Shown piece after piece: positions 9,330-18,742 of a stretch of DNA of 64,000 bases. Numbering within the stretch: the stretch's first letter is position 1; every line of letters starts with the position of its first letter. Location of the stretch: assembly GCF_000337675.1 (NCBI RefSeq), contig NZ_AOIB01000027.1:16075-80074 (forward strand), written 5' to 3'. Below the pieces are notes generated by a model. That model was not told where the DNA came from. It ran no database searches and worked only from the letters and a program-made list of their open reading frames with translations. The translations under genes were made by a program, and so were the position numbers. Source of the stretch: Natronococcus amylolyticus DSM 10524. Lineage in GTDB: Archaea; Halobacteriota; Halobacteria; Halobacteriales; Natrialbaceae.

Positions 9330-9700
9330 GGCGTGGAACACCGTGTAGTGGAGTCGTCTGTCTAAACTGGGATTCTCTCCGACCGTTCTGTCGGCATCAA
9401 CTCTCGGCTGAGCAGCGTCTGTACGGTGCTCCGTGGTTTGTCTCTCAGAGCGTACCGCGACGTTTTGGTGCCCACCTACGAGTGACGAAAACGCTCGAGT
9501 CGGATGTCGAGCGTACGAAACCACGTTTCGACGAGGTTTCGTTCGACGGAGTCTCCTCGGTCGTTCAACCCGAACCGGACAGGGACAGTCCGATAGCCAA
9601 ACTGAGCGACGAAAAACGCTGCCTCGGAGGGATCGTGTTTCTCGCGGAGTCCTACAGGAACGCAGCCGCCTGATCGGCGCCGTGGCGTCCGAACACCTGG
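9330..9700 (-). pseudogene. Decayed IS6-like transposase fragment
   Basis: On the minus strand from ~9700 one frame reads LREKHDPSEAAFF, FGYRTVPVRFGL and ERNLVETWFRTLDIRLERF. These match the C-terminal catalytic region of haloarchaeal IS6-family transposases, including the DDE glutamate in VETWF. Where the family usually has a Trp after RFHxS there is a stop codon (TAG), and the sequence beyond it is not recognisable. A stop also separates the upstream piece (GRHGADQAAAFL). No terminal inverted repeats or target duplication were found. The rest of 9222-9734 shows no intact gene. Confidence 0.55.
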
Positions 9701-9734
9701 ACGTCGAGACGACTCCCAATGTGCAAGCGGGACG

Positions 9735-11396
9735 CTACGATTCCTGATCCGGGTACGGCGGATCCTCGAAGAACGTCCGGCTGCGCCCGACGAACTCCTC
9801 GTGAGAGATCTCCTCGGTGAGCAGCGCCTCGAGGTCGTCGCCGGCCCGCTCGGCCGTGATCGCTTCGGGGTAGACGACGCCGGTTGCCTCACGCTCGAGG
9901 AACGCCTCGGCGTCGTCGGCCGAATCGATCCGGACGACCCGCGGCGTGTCGCCCTCGAGGTCGGCGATCGCCTCGGCGCGGGCGAGTTCGGGCGACAGCG
10001 AGACGACGAGCGCCGCCGTCTCGAGTCCCGCCACGTCCCAGGTCCGGTCGTTCAGCACGTCGCCGTAGACGTAGTTGTCGGCGAGTTCGCGGACGTCGTC
10101 GAACCGCGCCGGGTTGTCCTCGACGACCACGATCGGTCGATCGAGCTCCGAGCAGGCCTCGAGGACGTGCTCGCCGCCGTGTTCGAAGTCGGTGATGATG
10201 ACGTGATCCTCGAGTCCCTCGTCGACGTCCGTTTTCTCGCCGATCGGTTTGCCGACTGCGCGGACGACTCCGCGCTCGCGGAGCCAGCCGTTGATCTCCT
10301 CGGCGTTGCGGGCTGTGTACGTCGCCGCGATCCACGTGATCGCCGCCGAGAGCACGATCGCGTCGAACAGCGGCCGCGCGATCGTCTCGGCGACGAGCGC
10401 CTCGATCGCGATGAAGAGACTGAAGACGCTGACCTGGTCGAGCGTTAGCCCCGTCATGACGGCCGTCCGCCCGTCGAATCCCCCGCGGAGCAGGAGGAAT
10501 CCGACGATCAGCGGGTTGAGGACCAGCGTGGCGAGGACGAGCACGACCGTGTATCCGACCGTCTCGAGCGTCGGGATCGCCAGCAGGGCGCCGACGGTGA
10601 CGAAGAAGATCGGCGTGAAGAAGTCCTCGAGGTCGTCGATCGTGTCGACCAGCTCGAGCGAGTGGGGGTAGTCGTCGGCGACGGCGATTCCGGCGGCGAA
10701 CGCGCCGACGATAATCGAGAGGTTCGCGGCTTCGGCGAGCGCGATGAAGCCGATCGCGAGCGTGATGCCGAACAGCATCATCACCTCGGAATCTCCCTGA
10801 AGCCTGCTCGTGATGCGGTGGAAGGCGAGGTATCGCACGCCGAGTGCGAGCGCGAACAGCCCCGCGCCGACCGCGAGCTGGGTGGGAGCCGGTTCGGCCG
10901 CGTAGACGAACGCGCTCAGACCCAACACGACCAGAACGCCGAGCAGATCCTCCGTGAAGTGGATCGATTCGGCGACCTGCGCGTGGGTCGGTCGAACGCC
11001 CTCGTCGGTGTCGAGGTAGCTGGTCGCGACGAGCGACGAGCTCAGGGCCGCGGCGACGCCGAAGTAGACGGCGTTCAGCGGATCGACGCCGAACGCGAGT
11101 GCGCCGGCGACGGCCAGACCGCCGACGACGACCGCCTGCACGACGCCGATGGCGACGCTCGTTCGCCCGGTCGACCGGAACGCCTCGAGGTCGACGTGGG
11201 TGCCAAAGAGGAAGACGAGGAAGGCGATTCCCCACTGGGCCAGATCGAGGAGTTCGCTCTCGTCGATCGCGAAGCCGATGAGAATCCCGGCCAGCAGGTA
11301 AAACGGCAGGACGGGGAGATCCCGCTGGGCGGCGACGAGCAACAGTCCCGCCGCGACGGTGAAGATCAACGTCAGCGCGAACAGGATCTCATACAT
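9735..11396 (-). CDS. Kef-type (CPA2) cation:proton antiporter with TrkA-N domain, pair 2 member B
   Basis: A 553-residue protein. The ATG at 11396 overlaps the stop of the upstream partner (ATGTATGA) and begins the first helix (MYEILFALTLIFTVAAGLLL), so it is preferred over upstream starts. About 12 hydrophobic segments are followed by a TrkA-N-like domain (DHVIITDFEHGGEHVLEACS) in which the GxGxxG loop is lost. It resembles the member-B gene at 7419-9221 in order and layout. The C terminus (EEISHEEFVGRSRTFFED) is the piece also found in the relic at 5332-5530. Confidence 0.9.
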   Translation of the reverse strand: MYEILFALTLIFTVAAGLLLVAAQRDLPVLPFYLLAGILIGFAIDESELLDLAQWGIAFLVFLFGTHVDLEAFRSTGRTSVAIGVVQAVVVGGLAVAGALAFGVDPLNAVYFGVAAALSSSLVATSYLDTDEGVRPTHAQVAESIHFTEDLLGVLVVLGLSAFVYAAEPAPTQLAVGAGLFALALGVRYLAFHRITSRLQGDSEVMMLFGITLAIGFIALAEAANLSIIVGAFAAGIAVADDYPHSLELVDTIDDLEDFFTPIFFVTVGALLAIPTLETVGYTVVLVLATLVLNPLIVGFLLLRGGFDGRTAVMTGLTLDQVSVFSLFIAIEALVAETIARPLFDAIVLSAAITWIAATYTARNAEEINGWLRERGVVRAVGKPIGEKTDVDEGLEDHVIITDFEHGGEHVLEACSELDRPIVVVEDNPARFDDVRELADNYVYGDVLNDRTWDVAGLETAALVVSLSPELARAEAIADLEGDTPRVVRIDSADDAEAFLEREATGVVYPEAITAERAGDDLEALLTEEISHEEFVGRSRTFFEDPPYPDQES

Positions 11397-13107
11397 CGGT
11401 CCCACCTCCGGTGCTGGCGGGTTCGCCCGTCCGTCTCGGCTCGCTCCGGGCCCGAGCGTTGAGTTCCTCGAGGCGGTCCTCGAACGCCTCACGGTCGTCG
11501 AGCGTCCCGAGCAGGTCCGCAAGCTCCTCGCCCATGAGCCCGCGCTCCATGACCACGTAGTCCGCCCCGGCCTCGGTGAGCCGCGTGGCTTCGAGCTCGG
11601 TGTTGGCTCGCACGATCGAAAGCGTCTCCGGGGACTCCTCGACGAGGCGCTCGTTGACGTCGACCCGGTCGGCGACGGTGATCAGGACCTCCGCGCCGGC
11701 GAGGTTCGCCTCCTGGCGGATCTCGCCGTGTCTGGCGTTGCCGAAGATGAAGCCGTGGTCGGCCTCCTTGAGCTCCTCGACGTGTTCGGCCCGGTCCTCG
11801 ACGACGACGATCTCCTCGACGTGTTCGTCCAGTACGTTCATGAGTTCGTTCGAGAGTCGGTTGTAGCCGACGACGACGGCGTGGTTCTCGTACTCGACCG
11901 GCTCGGCCTGAATGGGGTTGTCCCGCTCGAAGCGCTCGAGGTACGGCTTGACGTACGCGTAGATCTCGCGGTTGTACCGGACGTAGTACGTCGAGATCGG
12001 CATCGTGACGAGCGCCATCAGGCTGAAGAAGCCGAGCAGCCCCTCCTCGATGAACCCTTCCTCGACGGCGAGGGCACCCAGGACGACCGAGAACTCGCTG
12101 ACCTGCAGCATCGAGATCGTTCCCAGGAAGGAGGTCTCCATGTCGAAGTTCTGGCTGTAGAACAGCCCGAAGACGATGAAGAAATTGATGACGATCAGGG
12201 CGACGCTCGCGATCAGCGCCTCCTGCCAGTAGGCGAGCAGCTGGTCGACCTCCATCTGGAGGGCGATGCTCGCGAAGAAGACCGCGATGAAGAAGTTCGT
12301 CGCGGGTCGCATCCGCTCTTTGAGCTCCGTGCTGTACGGAAGCTGTGCGAGCGCGAGCCCTGCGAGGAACGCGCCGATCTCGACGGAGAGGTCGAGCATT
12401 TCAGCAGTGAAGATAAAGAGGAACGCCCAGGCGATGCCGACCGTAAAGAGCGTGCTCTTGTTCGCCGCGCTGGCCCGCAACAGCGCGGGCAGGAAGTACT
12501 TGCTCGCGAGGTAGGCGACGACGCCGATGACGCCCATCAGGAACAGCACCTGTCCGATGTTGAACGCGACCTCGGTGACGTCGTCGACGGTGCCGACGGC
12601 CAGTATCGCCAGCGCCATCACCAGGTAGATGTCCTGGAAGATGAGGATCCCGACGTCGGTCTTGCCGTACAGCGTCTTCAGGTCGTCCTTGTCACCGAGC
12701 ACCTTGACGATGATCGGCGTCGCGCCGAACGTCGTCGCCAGCGCGATCATCAGCGATTGATAGAGCGTAAAGCCGAGCAAGAGTGCAACGCTCGTCGAGG
12801 CGATCGCCTGCAGTATCGCCTGGCCGACCGCGATCGCCCCGACGGGACGCATGATCTCCTTGATGTCGTCGAAGCGCATCTCGATCCCGAGCAGAAACAG
12901 CAGGAACCCGAGTCCGAGTTCGGCCATCACCTCGATCAACTGATCCTCGGCGACGATCCCGAGGCCGATCGGCCCGACGACGACGCCGGTCATGATGTAG
13001 GCAACGATCGTCGGCTGCCCCGTCAGTCGGGCGATATAACTCAGTAGCGTTGCCGCGGCGATCAACAGCGCAAAGTCTGCCGCGAGTGCGATCCCTCCGG
13101 TCGGCAT
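11389..13107 (-). CDS. Kef-type (CPA2) cation:proton antiporter with TrkA-N domain, pair 2 member A
   Basis: A 572-residue protein. Its CPA2 membrane domain begins MPTGGIALAADFALLIAAAT, and the conserved GQPTIVAYIMTGVVVGPIGL and ELGLGFLLFLLGIEMRF closely parallel the member-A gene at 5672-7426. A TrkA-N domain follows from about residue 400 (HAVVVGYNRLSNELMNVLDE), with the nucleotide motif degenerate as in the other A member. It is first in a two-gene overlapping unit with 9735-11396. The two antiporter pairs converge, with the IS relic between them, which fits duplication of the whole pair followed by inversion. Confidence 0.9.
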   Translation of the reverse strand: MPTGGIALAADFALLIAAATLLSYIARLTGQPTIVAYIMTGVVVGPIGLGIVAEDQLIEVMAELGLGFLLFLLGIEMRFDDIKEIMRPVGAIAVGQAILQAIASTSVALLLGFTLYQSLMIALATTFGATPIIVKVLGDKDDLKTLYGKTDVGILIFQDIYLVMALAILAVGTVDDVTEVAFNIGQVLFLMGVIGVVAYLASKYFLPALLRASAANKSTLFTVGIAWAFLFIFTAEMLDLSVEIGAFLAGLALAQLPYSTELKERMRPATNFFIAVFFASIALQMEVDQLLAYWQEALIASVALIVINFFIVFGLFYSQNFDMETSFLGTISMLQVSEFSVVLGALAVEEGFIEEGLLGFFSLMALVTMPISTYYVRYNREIYAYVKPYLERFERDNPIQAEPVEYENHAVVVGYNRLSNELMNVLDEHVEEIVVVEDRAEHVEELKEADHGFIFGNARHGEIRQEANLAGAEVLITVADRVDVNERLVEESPETLSIVRANTELEATRLTEAGADYVVMERGLMGEELADLLGTLDDREAFEDRLEELNARARSEPRRTGEPASTGGGTDV

Positions 13108-13199
13108 CTCTTAGGTCCTCCTCATAGCAATCGTAGTCGACCGCTCGTCCGCGACCGTCGTCGTTCGTCGCTCGTCGTCGATACGCTCTCGGACGACAC

Positions 13200-14711
13200 T
13201 CATCGTCGCTCGATCGTCGTCCCCTCGCCGCCGACGGCGACGCCGAGTCCGTCGCCGAGCGCGATCGCCTCGAGCCCTCCCTCCGCGTCCGCGTCGGCTC
13301 GTTCCCAGTCGTCGGTCGGGTCGTCGCGCTCGTAAATCGCTCCGTCGGCGGTACAGACGGCGAGCCGGTCTCCGGCTCGAGCGATCCCCGACAGCGCGTC
13401 CTCGCAGACCCGCTCGGGGGTCCACCGCGAGCCGTCGTAGCGGTGGACGACGCCGGCGTCGGTACAGAGGTGACAGGTGTCGTCCTCTCCTGCGGCGAGC
13501 CCGGTCGGCGTGCCGTTGGCGTCGTCGATCCCGATCGGCTCGAAGCTTTCGCCGCCGTCGTCGGTCGCGAAGACGCCGTCGTTCGTGTCACAGCAGTAGC
13601 CGACCTCGCCGTCGAGGACGACGTCGCTCAGGCTCGAGCCGCTTCCTGGCTGCAGGGGCTCGTCCCAGCTGCAGTCGCCGTCGCGGTACCGGCCGCCAAG
13701 TACCTCGCCCGAGCCGTTGATCAGAAGGACCGTCTCGTCGCCCGCAGCGCCCGCGACCGCGATCCCCGCGAGGTTGTCGGTGCGGTCGCCGGGCGCCGAG
13801 AAGTCGGTGTGGCGACCCGAGTCGAGCTCGAGCCGGCCGACGGCGCCCCCGTCGCCGGCGACCCAGGCGACCTCGCCGTCCTCGGTCGCGTCGACGCCGT
13901 GTAGCGCCTGGCCCTGGGCCGCGGGACCGTCCTCGAGGGTAATGGACCACTCCTCGCCGTCCGTCATCGTGACAACGCCGCCCTCCCCGACGGCGACGGC
14001 GCTCGAGCCCGCGACCGCGGTATCGAGCAGGGTCGCGTCGGTGGGCGCGTCCGCGTGTCGCCACTCGGGTTCGGCCTCGGGCTCGGAACCGGTCTCATCT
14101 TCGTCGTGCGGTTCGGACGGCGACGTGGCATCTGCCGCCGCTGGTTCGGGCTCGCCGGCCGATTCGTTCGGGTCGGGTTCCGGCGCGGCTGCACCTGCCG
14201 ACTCGGTCGACGGTTCGGCGTCGGGCGTCGGCTCGCTCGAGGGAGCCGGCTCCGACTGCGTCTCGGGTTCGGCTTCGACTCCCGGTTCGCGGTCGTCCGT
14301 CGGCGAGTCCTCGAGTGACTCCCGTTCGCGCTCGTTCGGAGAGTCGGCTCGAGCGCCCGGCTCGGCCGGCGGCGGGCCGAGGGAGTCGGCGCCCGACTCC
14401 GGGGCGGACCGGTCCTCGGGTTCGATCCGCTCATCTCCGTTTCGCTCGTTTCCGTTCGACTCGCTCTGCTCCGCGAGCGCCGCGTCGGTCGGCGACATCG
14501 AGTTTCCGCTCGCGTCGTCGCCGCGTCGCGTGATGTAGAGGACGATCGGCGGGACGATGTAGCAGGCGAGCGCCAGGAGGACGAACCCGCGGTGGACGAA
14601 CGAGAGGAGCCCGAACGCCGTGAGTCCGGCCGTCGCGACGGCGTGCATCCAGGTCTTCGTGTACTGCTGGAAGAACCGGCCGAAACCGCTGGGTTCCGTG
14701 TTCGTCGCCAT
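13200..14711 (-). CDS. Membrane-anchored acidic protein with beta-propeller-like C-terminal domain
   Basis: About 503 residues. The start is one of two adjacent ATGs (14714 or 14711). Residues ~20-60 contain two hydrophobic segments (WMHAVATAGLTAFGLLSFVH, GFVLLALACYIVPPIVLYI). Residues ~65-230 are a low-complexity acidic and proline-rich linker. Residues ~235-503 have repeated blades with DGGESFEPIG- and DGAIYERDD-like turns, typical of BNR/Ycf48-type beta-propellers. The propeller face suggests a protein-binding or assembly role, but no specific function is recognised. It lies 92 bases downstream of the start of the second antiporter pair and on the same strand. Confidence 0.75.
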   Translation of the reverse strand: MATNTEPSGFGRFFQQYTKTWMHAVATAGLTAFGLLSFVHRGFVLLALACYIVPPIVLYITRRGDDASGNSMSPTDAALAEQSESNGNERNGDERIEPEDRSAPESGADSLGPPPAEPGARADSPNERERESLEDSPTDDREPGVEAEPETQSEPAPSSEPTPDAEPSTESAGAAAPEPDPNESAGEPEPAAADATSPSEPHDEDETGSEPEAEPEWRHADAPTDATLLDTAVAGSSAVAVGEGGVVTMTDGEEWSITLEDGPAAQGQALHGVDATEDGEVAWVAGDGGAVGRLELDSGRHTDFSAPGDRTDNLAGIAVAGAAGDETVLLINGSGEVLGGRYRDGDCSWDEPLQPGSGSSLSDVVLDGEVGYCCDTNDGVFATDDGGESFEPIGIDDANGTPTGLAAGEDDTCHLCTDAGVVHRYDGSRWTPERVCEDALSGIARAGDRLAVCTADGAIYERDDPTDDWERADADAEGGLEAIALGDGLGVAVGGEGTTIERR

Positions 14712-14908
14712 CACTCAGCCCCACCCGTCCTCGGGGAGAGGACTCTCGCTGTCGCTGTCGACCACCGGGTCGACGGGCCGCGGCGAGGACTGTGCGTTCA
14801 TTGCGCGTTCCTTGACACTCCGAACGGAAAAGCCGGGACCATGAAGTGTCCTGAGCCGCCGCCGTCGAACCTGTAACGTTATACCGGGCGAGTGACAACC
14901 GGGTGATG

Positions 14909-15736
14909 ATGCGCGAGGAGGCGACGGCGTTCGTGCCGGGCCACGTAACCGGATTCTTCAGCGCCCATCCGGACGAGGACCCGACGAAGGCCGGCTCACG
15001 GGGGGGTGGACTGACGCTGACCGACGGCGTCGAGGTGACCGTCGAACCCGCAACCGAGACGACGGTCGTCCTCGACGGCGAACCGATCGAGATCGATCCG
15101 GTACGGACGGTCCTCGAGGCGCTCGAGGTGCCGGCCCGGGTCGAGGCCGAGTCCGACCTCCCGCTGGGGGCCGGCTTCGGCGTCTCGGGGGCGATGGCGC
15201 TGGGCACGGCGTTCGCGGCGAACCAGGTCTTCGAGCGACGGCGCTCGCGGAACGAACTCGTCGCGGTCGCCCACGCCGCGGAGGTCGAGGCCGGAACGGG
15301 CCTGGGCGACGTCGTCGCGCAGGCCCAGGGCGGGATCCCGATCCGGCTCGAGCCGGGCGGCCCCGCGGTCAACGAACTCGACGCGGTTCCCGCCCGGGCG
15401 CGGATCGAGTACGTCGCGTTCGGCGAGCTCTCGACGGCCGACGTGCTCGCCGGCGAGACGGCGAAGCTCTCGCGGGCCGGCGAGGCGGCCCTCTCCCGGC
15501 TCGTCGAGGAGCCCACCCTCGAGTGCTTCATGGACGCCTCCCGTCGGTTCGCCCGCGAGGCCGAGCTGTTGACGCCGACGCTCGAGTCGACTATCGAGGA
15601 GGTAACCGAATCCGGCGGGCAGGCGTCGATGGCGATGCTCGGAGAGACGGTCTTCGCGCTCGGGACCGGGCTCTCCGACGCCGGCTACGAGCCGTCCGTC
15701 TGCCGGACCCACCCCTCGGGTGCGGTGCTGAAGTAG
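14909..15736 (+). CDS. Pantoate kinase (PoK), archaeal GHMP kinase
   Basis: A 275-residue GHMP-fold kinase that phosphorylates pantoate to 4-phosphopantoate in the archaeal route to CoA. Visible features are the N-terminal FVPGHVTGFFS strand and the glycine-rich ATP loop in SDLPLGAGFGVSGAMALG (near residue 85). A conserved GLGDVVAQAQGG and a C-terminal GHMP domain follow. Two further starts lie immediately upstream (ATG 14906, GTG 14903). The phosphopantothenate synthetase gene follows 41 bases later on the same strand, which confirms the pathway assignment. Confidence 0.92.
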   Translation: MREEATAFVPGHVTGFFSAHPDEDPTKAGSRGGGLTLTDGVEVTVEPATETTVVLDGEPIEIDPVRTVLEALEVPARVEAESDLPLGAGFGVSGAMALGTAFAANQVFERRRSRNELVAVAHAAEVEAGTGLGDVVAQAQGGIPIRLEPGGPAVNELDAVPARARIEYVAFGELSTADVLAGETAKLSRAGEAALSRLVEEPTLECFMDASRRFAREAELLTPTLESTIEEVTESGGQASMAMLGETVFALGTGLSDAGYEPSVCRTHPSGAVLK

Positions 15737-15777
15737 GGATCGGTCGGCTTTTCATCGACGGTCTCGAGGGATCGATC

Positions 15778-16557
15778 ATGACCGACTACGACACCGTCTC
15801 CGCCGACGTCGAGCACGAGGAGGAGATCCCGGAGGACCACCCCAGATACCAGGACCTGCTTACCCGTCATCGGATCGAGAAAGGTGTCGAGAAGGGGATC
15901 ACCCACCTGCAGGGGATGCACGCCGAGGGGCGGGGCAGCGCCTTCGACTACCTGCTCGGCGAGGAGACGATTCCCAGCGCGGACGAGGCCGAACGGGCCG
16001 CCGCGGCCCACCTGCTGCTCGCCGATCGGCCGGTGCTCTCGATCAACGGCAACGTCGCCGCGCTGGTGCCCGGCGAGATGGTCGAGCTGGCCGACGCCAC
16101 CGGTGCCTACCTCGAGGTCAACCTGTTCAACCGCACCCCGGAGCGGATCGAGGCGATCGCCGACCATCTCCGCGAGCACGGCGCCGAGGACGTGAAGGGG
16201 CTCGAGGCAGACGCCCGGATCCCGAACCTCGACCACCAGCGCGCGAAGGTCGACGCCGACGGGATCCACGCGGCCGACGTCGTGATCGTCCCGCTCGAGG
16301 ACGGCGACCGCGCGGAGGCCTTAGAGGCGATGGGCAAGACCGAGATCGTGATCGACCTCAACCCGCTCTCGCGGTCGCCGCAGGTCGCGGAGGTCCCGAT
16401 CGTCGACAACATCATTCGCGCGGTGCCAAACGTCACCGCTCACGCGCGGGACCTGGCGGGAGCGGAGGAGGCCGAACTCCGGACGATCGTCGAGGAGTTC
16501 GATCGGGAGGCTGCGCTCGAGGAAGCGGAGCATCGGATACGAAACGGCGAGCTCTAG
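15778..16557 (+). CDS. 4-phosphopantoate--beta-alanine ligase (phosphopantothenate synthetase)
   Basis: The 259-residue protein matches the archaeal PPS family. Typical stretches are RHRIEKGVEKGITHLQGMHA near the N terminus, SINGNVAALVPGEMVELA in the middle, and VDNIIRAVPNVTAHARDL near the C terminus. It joins 4-phosphopantoate to beta-alanine with ATP, the step after PoK, and replaces the bacterial PanC/PanK order. The ATG at 15778 is chosen because homology starts at once; the frame is open through the end of PoK. The stop overlaps by 4 bases with the end of the convergent gene at 16554. Confidence 0.93.
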   Translation: MTDYDTVSADVEHEEEIPEDHPRYQDLLTRHRIEKGVEKGITHLQGMHAEGRGSAFDYLLGEETIPSADEAERAAAAHLLLADRPVLSINGNVAALVPGEMVELADATGAYLEVNLFNRTPERIEAIADHLREHGAEDVKGLEADARIPNLDHQRAKVDADGIHAADVVIVPLEDGDRAEALEAMGKTEIVIDLNPLSRSPQVAEVPIVDNIIRAVPNVTAHARDLAGAEEAELRTIVEEFDREAALEEAEHRIRNGEL

Positions 16558-17213
16558 AAGCGGTCGGTGATTCGCGGCGAGACGGCGTCGCGACCGTCCT
16601 CGGTTTCGATTATGTGGTCGTCGTCGCCGTCGACGAGCGGCACTCGGGATTTGATAGAGGCGGTGAGCTCCTTGACGCGGTAGTACGACAGCGAGAAGTA
16701 CTCGCTTGCCCGTCGGCTGAACGAGCCGTCGACCTCGTAGCGGATGTCACAGTCCTCTCCTCGAAGGGTCTCACCGTCGTCGTCGATCAGCCAGCGTCGA
16801 GTTAGCTCGACGCCTTTCTCCGCGTCGTAGCCGCGGGCGACGTAGTGTCTGTAGGGGTGGCGGATCCAGGAACACTCCCAGTGGGCGTAGATGTCGACTC
16901 CTTCGGCGTTCTCGAGTTCGTGGAGGATGACGTGGAGCTGGTACGACGCCAGCGGCGACGGCCGCCACACCCACGATCCCTCGGCGGTGTTACCGTCCAT
17001 CCGAACCTTCACCGCGGAGATCGGGTTGCGCGAAAAGCCCAGGTCGTCGAGCAGCGCCTCGATTTCCTCCTCTGAACACTGGGCGGTCAGAACGTACTCG
17101 TCGGCTGTGGTGTGCGTGACGGCGTACCCGCCGAAGGTGCCCCGTAGAAGATAGTGGATCTGCGGGTAGATAGTTCGCCGAGCGGCATTGATAGCATCCT
17201 CTCGATAACCCAT
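16554..17213 (-). CDS. Conserved hypothetical protein
   Basis: About 219 residues from the ATG at 17213. The frame continues upstream with protein-like sequence (NIDIDFDALLDH) but offers no ATG or GTG close by; a TTG four codons upstream is possible. The protein is soluble, acidic and rich in aromatic residues, with stretches such as WVWRPSPLASYQLHVILHEL and HWECSWIRHPYRHYVARG. No family was recognised. Codon use in the first 150 bases is less GC-biased than in its neighbours. The 3' end overlaps the PPS stop by 4 bases in a convergent arrangement. Confidence 0.6.
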   Translation of the reverse strand: MGYREDAINAARRTIYPQIHYLLRGTFGGYAVTHTTADEYVLTAQCSEEEIEALLDDLGFSRNPISAVKVRMDGNTAEGSWVWRPSPLASYQLHVILHELENAEGVDIYAHWECSWIRHPYRHYVARGYDAEKGVELTRRWLIDDDGETLRGEDCDIRYEVDGSFSRRASEYFSLSYYRVKELTASIKSRVPLVDGDDDHIIETEDGRDAVSPRITDRF

Positions 17214-17363
17214 ATGATCGAGCAATGCGTCGAAATCGATATCAATGTTCGGCAGGCAGTGGCCGCAGTCACCGCTCTCGACTGAATCGCAAGCGGGCGA
17301 ACGATGCGTGCATACGCCGGTAGAACGGTTAGGGAAATTCCGGTCGGTACTACGTACACTCAG

Positions 17364-17642
17364 ATGAACGCGACGGACAACGGAGATGTCATTACGAGGC
17401 GCACGCTCGACACCGATCGGGAGACGCCGGCGACGCAAGTCGCCGAACTCGTGGCGGAGCTCGAGGACCGGGAGGTGACGGATCTGTCGCCGATCTACTA
17501 CACGGTCAGCGAACTGCTCGCGGATCTCTTTTCCTCGCCGCCGCGGGCGACGGCCGACGCCGCCCTCGAGTTCACCTACGAGGGGTACCAGTTCCGGGTC
17601 CGGCAGGACGGGACGACGACGGTGACGAACGCCGACGGCTGA
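17364..17642 (+). CDS. HalOD1-type small output-domain protein
   Basis: A 92-residue protein with the haloarchaeal output domain 1 pattern: VAELVAELEDREVTDLSPIY, then DLFSS, then ALEFTYEGYQFRVR. HalOD1 domains occur alone or at the end of two-component regulators in Halobacteria and their biochemical role is not known. The start at 17364 is favoured because the 20 codons above it are not family-like. It is divergent from the hypothetical gene at 16554-17213. Confidence 0.75.
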   Translation: MNATDNGDVITRRTLDTDRETPATQVAELVAELEDREVTDLSPIYYTVSELLADLFSSPPRATADAALEFTYEGYQFRVRQDGTTTVTNADG

Positions 17643-17668
17643 TTCGGGCTCGTCGTAGTCGCGGGTCG

Positions 17669-17686
17669 GTTATTATAAAACCGTTC
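17669..17686 (+). promoter_or_regulatory. TATA box of the TyrRS gene
   Basis: An AT-rich TTATTATAAAA stretch inside otherwise GC-rich DNA, roughly 25-40 bases before the ATG at 17708. It sits in a small palindrome (CGGTT and AACCG arms). Position and composition fit an archaeal box A. Confidence 0.5.
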
Positions 17687-17707
17687 GCCGGGTGCGATGA
17701 GGTAGAG

Positions 17708-18688
17708 ATGGACGCCTACGAGCTGATCACGCGAAACGCCGAGGAAGTCGTTACCGACGAGGAGGTGCGCGAGCTCGCGACCGAGCCCGAGGGCAAGCGC
17801 GTCTACGTCGGCTACGAGCCCTCCGGCGTGTTACACCTGGGACACCTGCTGACGGCCAACAAACTGATCGACCTCCAGGACGCCGGCATGGAGGTTGTCG
17901 TCCTGCTCGCGGACGTTCACGCCTACCTCAACGGGAAGGGGAGCTTCGAGGAGATCCGCGAGACCGCAGCGCAGATGCAGGCGCAGTTTACCGCCTACGG
18001 CCTCGACGAGGAAAACACCGAGTTCGTCTACGGGTCGGAGTTCCAGCTCGACGAGGAGTACACCCTCGACCTCCACGAACTCGAGCTCTCGACGACGATG
18101 AACCGCGCCCAGCGCGCGATGGCCGAACTCCAGTCGGGCGAGACCGCCAAAGTGAGCCACCTCGTCTACCCACTGATGCAGGCGCTGGACATCGAGTACC
18201 TCGACCTCGACCTCGCGGTCGGCGGCCTGGATCAGCGCAAGGTCCACATGCTCGCCCGCGAGGAGCTTCCCGAACTCGGCTACGACGCCCGGCCGTGTCT
18301 CCACACGCCGATCGTCGCCGACCTCACCAGCGGCGAGGGGAAGATGTCCTCGAGCGAGGGGATCACGATCTCGATGGAGGACTCCACCGAGGAGGTAGAG
18401 GAGAAGGTCAACTCGGCCTTTTGCCCGCCGACGCGCGACCCCGAGGGCGACCTCGAGAACCCCGTTCTCGAGCTGTTCGAGTACCACGTCTTCCCGCGCT
18501 TCGAGGAGATCGTCGTCGACCGTCCCGAGAAGTACGGCGGCGATCTGACCTACGAGGCGTACGAGAGCCTGGCCGCGGACCTCGAGTCCGGCGAGCTCCA
18601 CCCCGCCGACGCGAAGGGCACCCTCGCGAGCTACCTCGACGAGCTGATCGCACCGGGCCGCGAGAAGCTCCGCGAGCTGCGAAGCTAA
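17708..18688 (+). CDS. tyrS: Tyrosine--tRNA ligase
   Basis: A 326-residue class I aminoacyl-tRNA synthetase of the archaeal short type that charges tRNA-Tyr. The HIGH-type motif is in PSGVLHLGHLL (residues 38-48), and the KMSKS-type loop is GKMSSSEG near residue 215. The tyrosine-binding and dimer region includes DLAVGGLDQRKVHMLAREE. Its length is normal for archaeal TyrRS, which lacks the bacterial S4 tail. It stands alone with its own AT-rich promoter. Confidence 0.95.
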   Translation: MDAYELITRNAEEVVTDEEVRELATEPEGKRVYVGYEPSGVLHLGHLLTANKLIDLQDAGMEVVVLLADVHAYLNGKGSFEEIRETAAQMQAQFTAYGLDEENTEFVYGSEFQLDEEYTLDLHELELSTTMNRAQRAMAELQSGETAKVSHLVYPLMQALDIEYLDLDLAVGGLDQRKVHMLAREELPELGYDARPCLHTPIVADLTSGEGKMSSSEGITISMEDSTEEVEEKVNSAFCPPTRDPEGDLENPVLELFEYHVFPRFEEIVVDRPEKYGGDLTYEAYESLAADLESGELHPADAKGTLASYLDELIAPGREKLRELRS

Positions 18689-18742
18689 CACACGGTTCCG
18701 CGGGCGCCGAACGGCTCGGCCGTCGCGCCGTCGCCGCTCGGC

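Noticed and set aside
11359..13047. Long plus-strand frame opposite the Kef A2 gene
   Set aside because: Charged, low-complexity translation typical of an antisense shadow; the Kef gene on the other strand is well supported.
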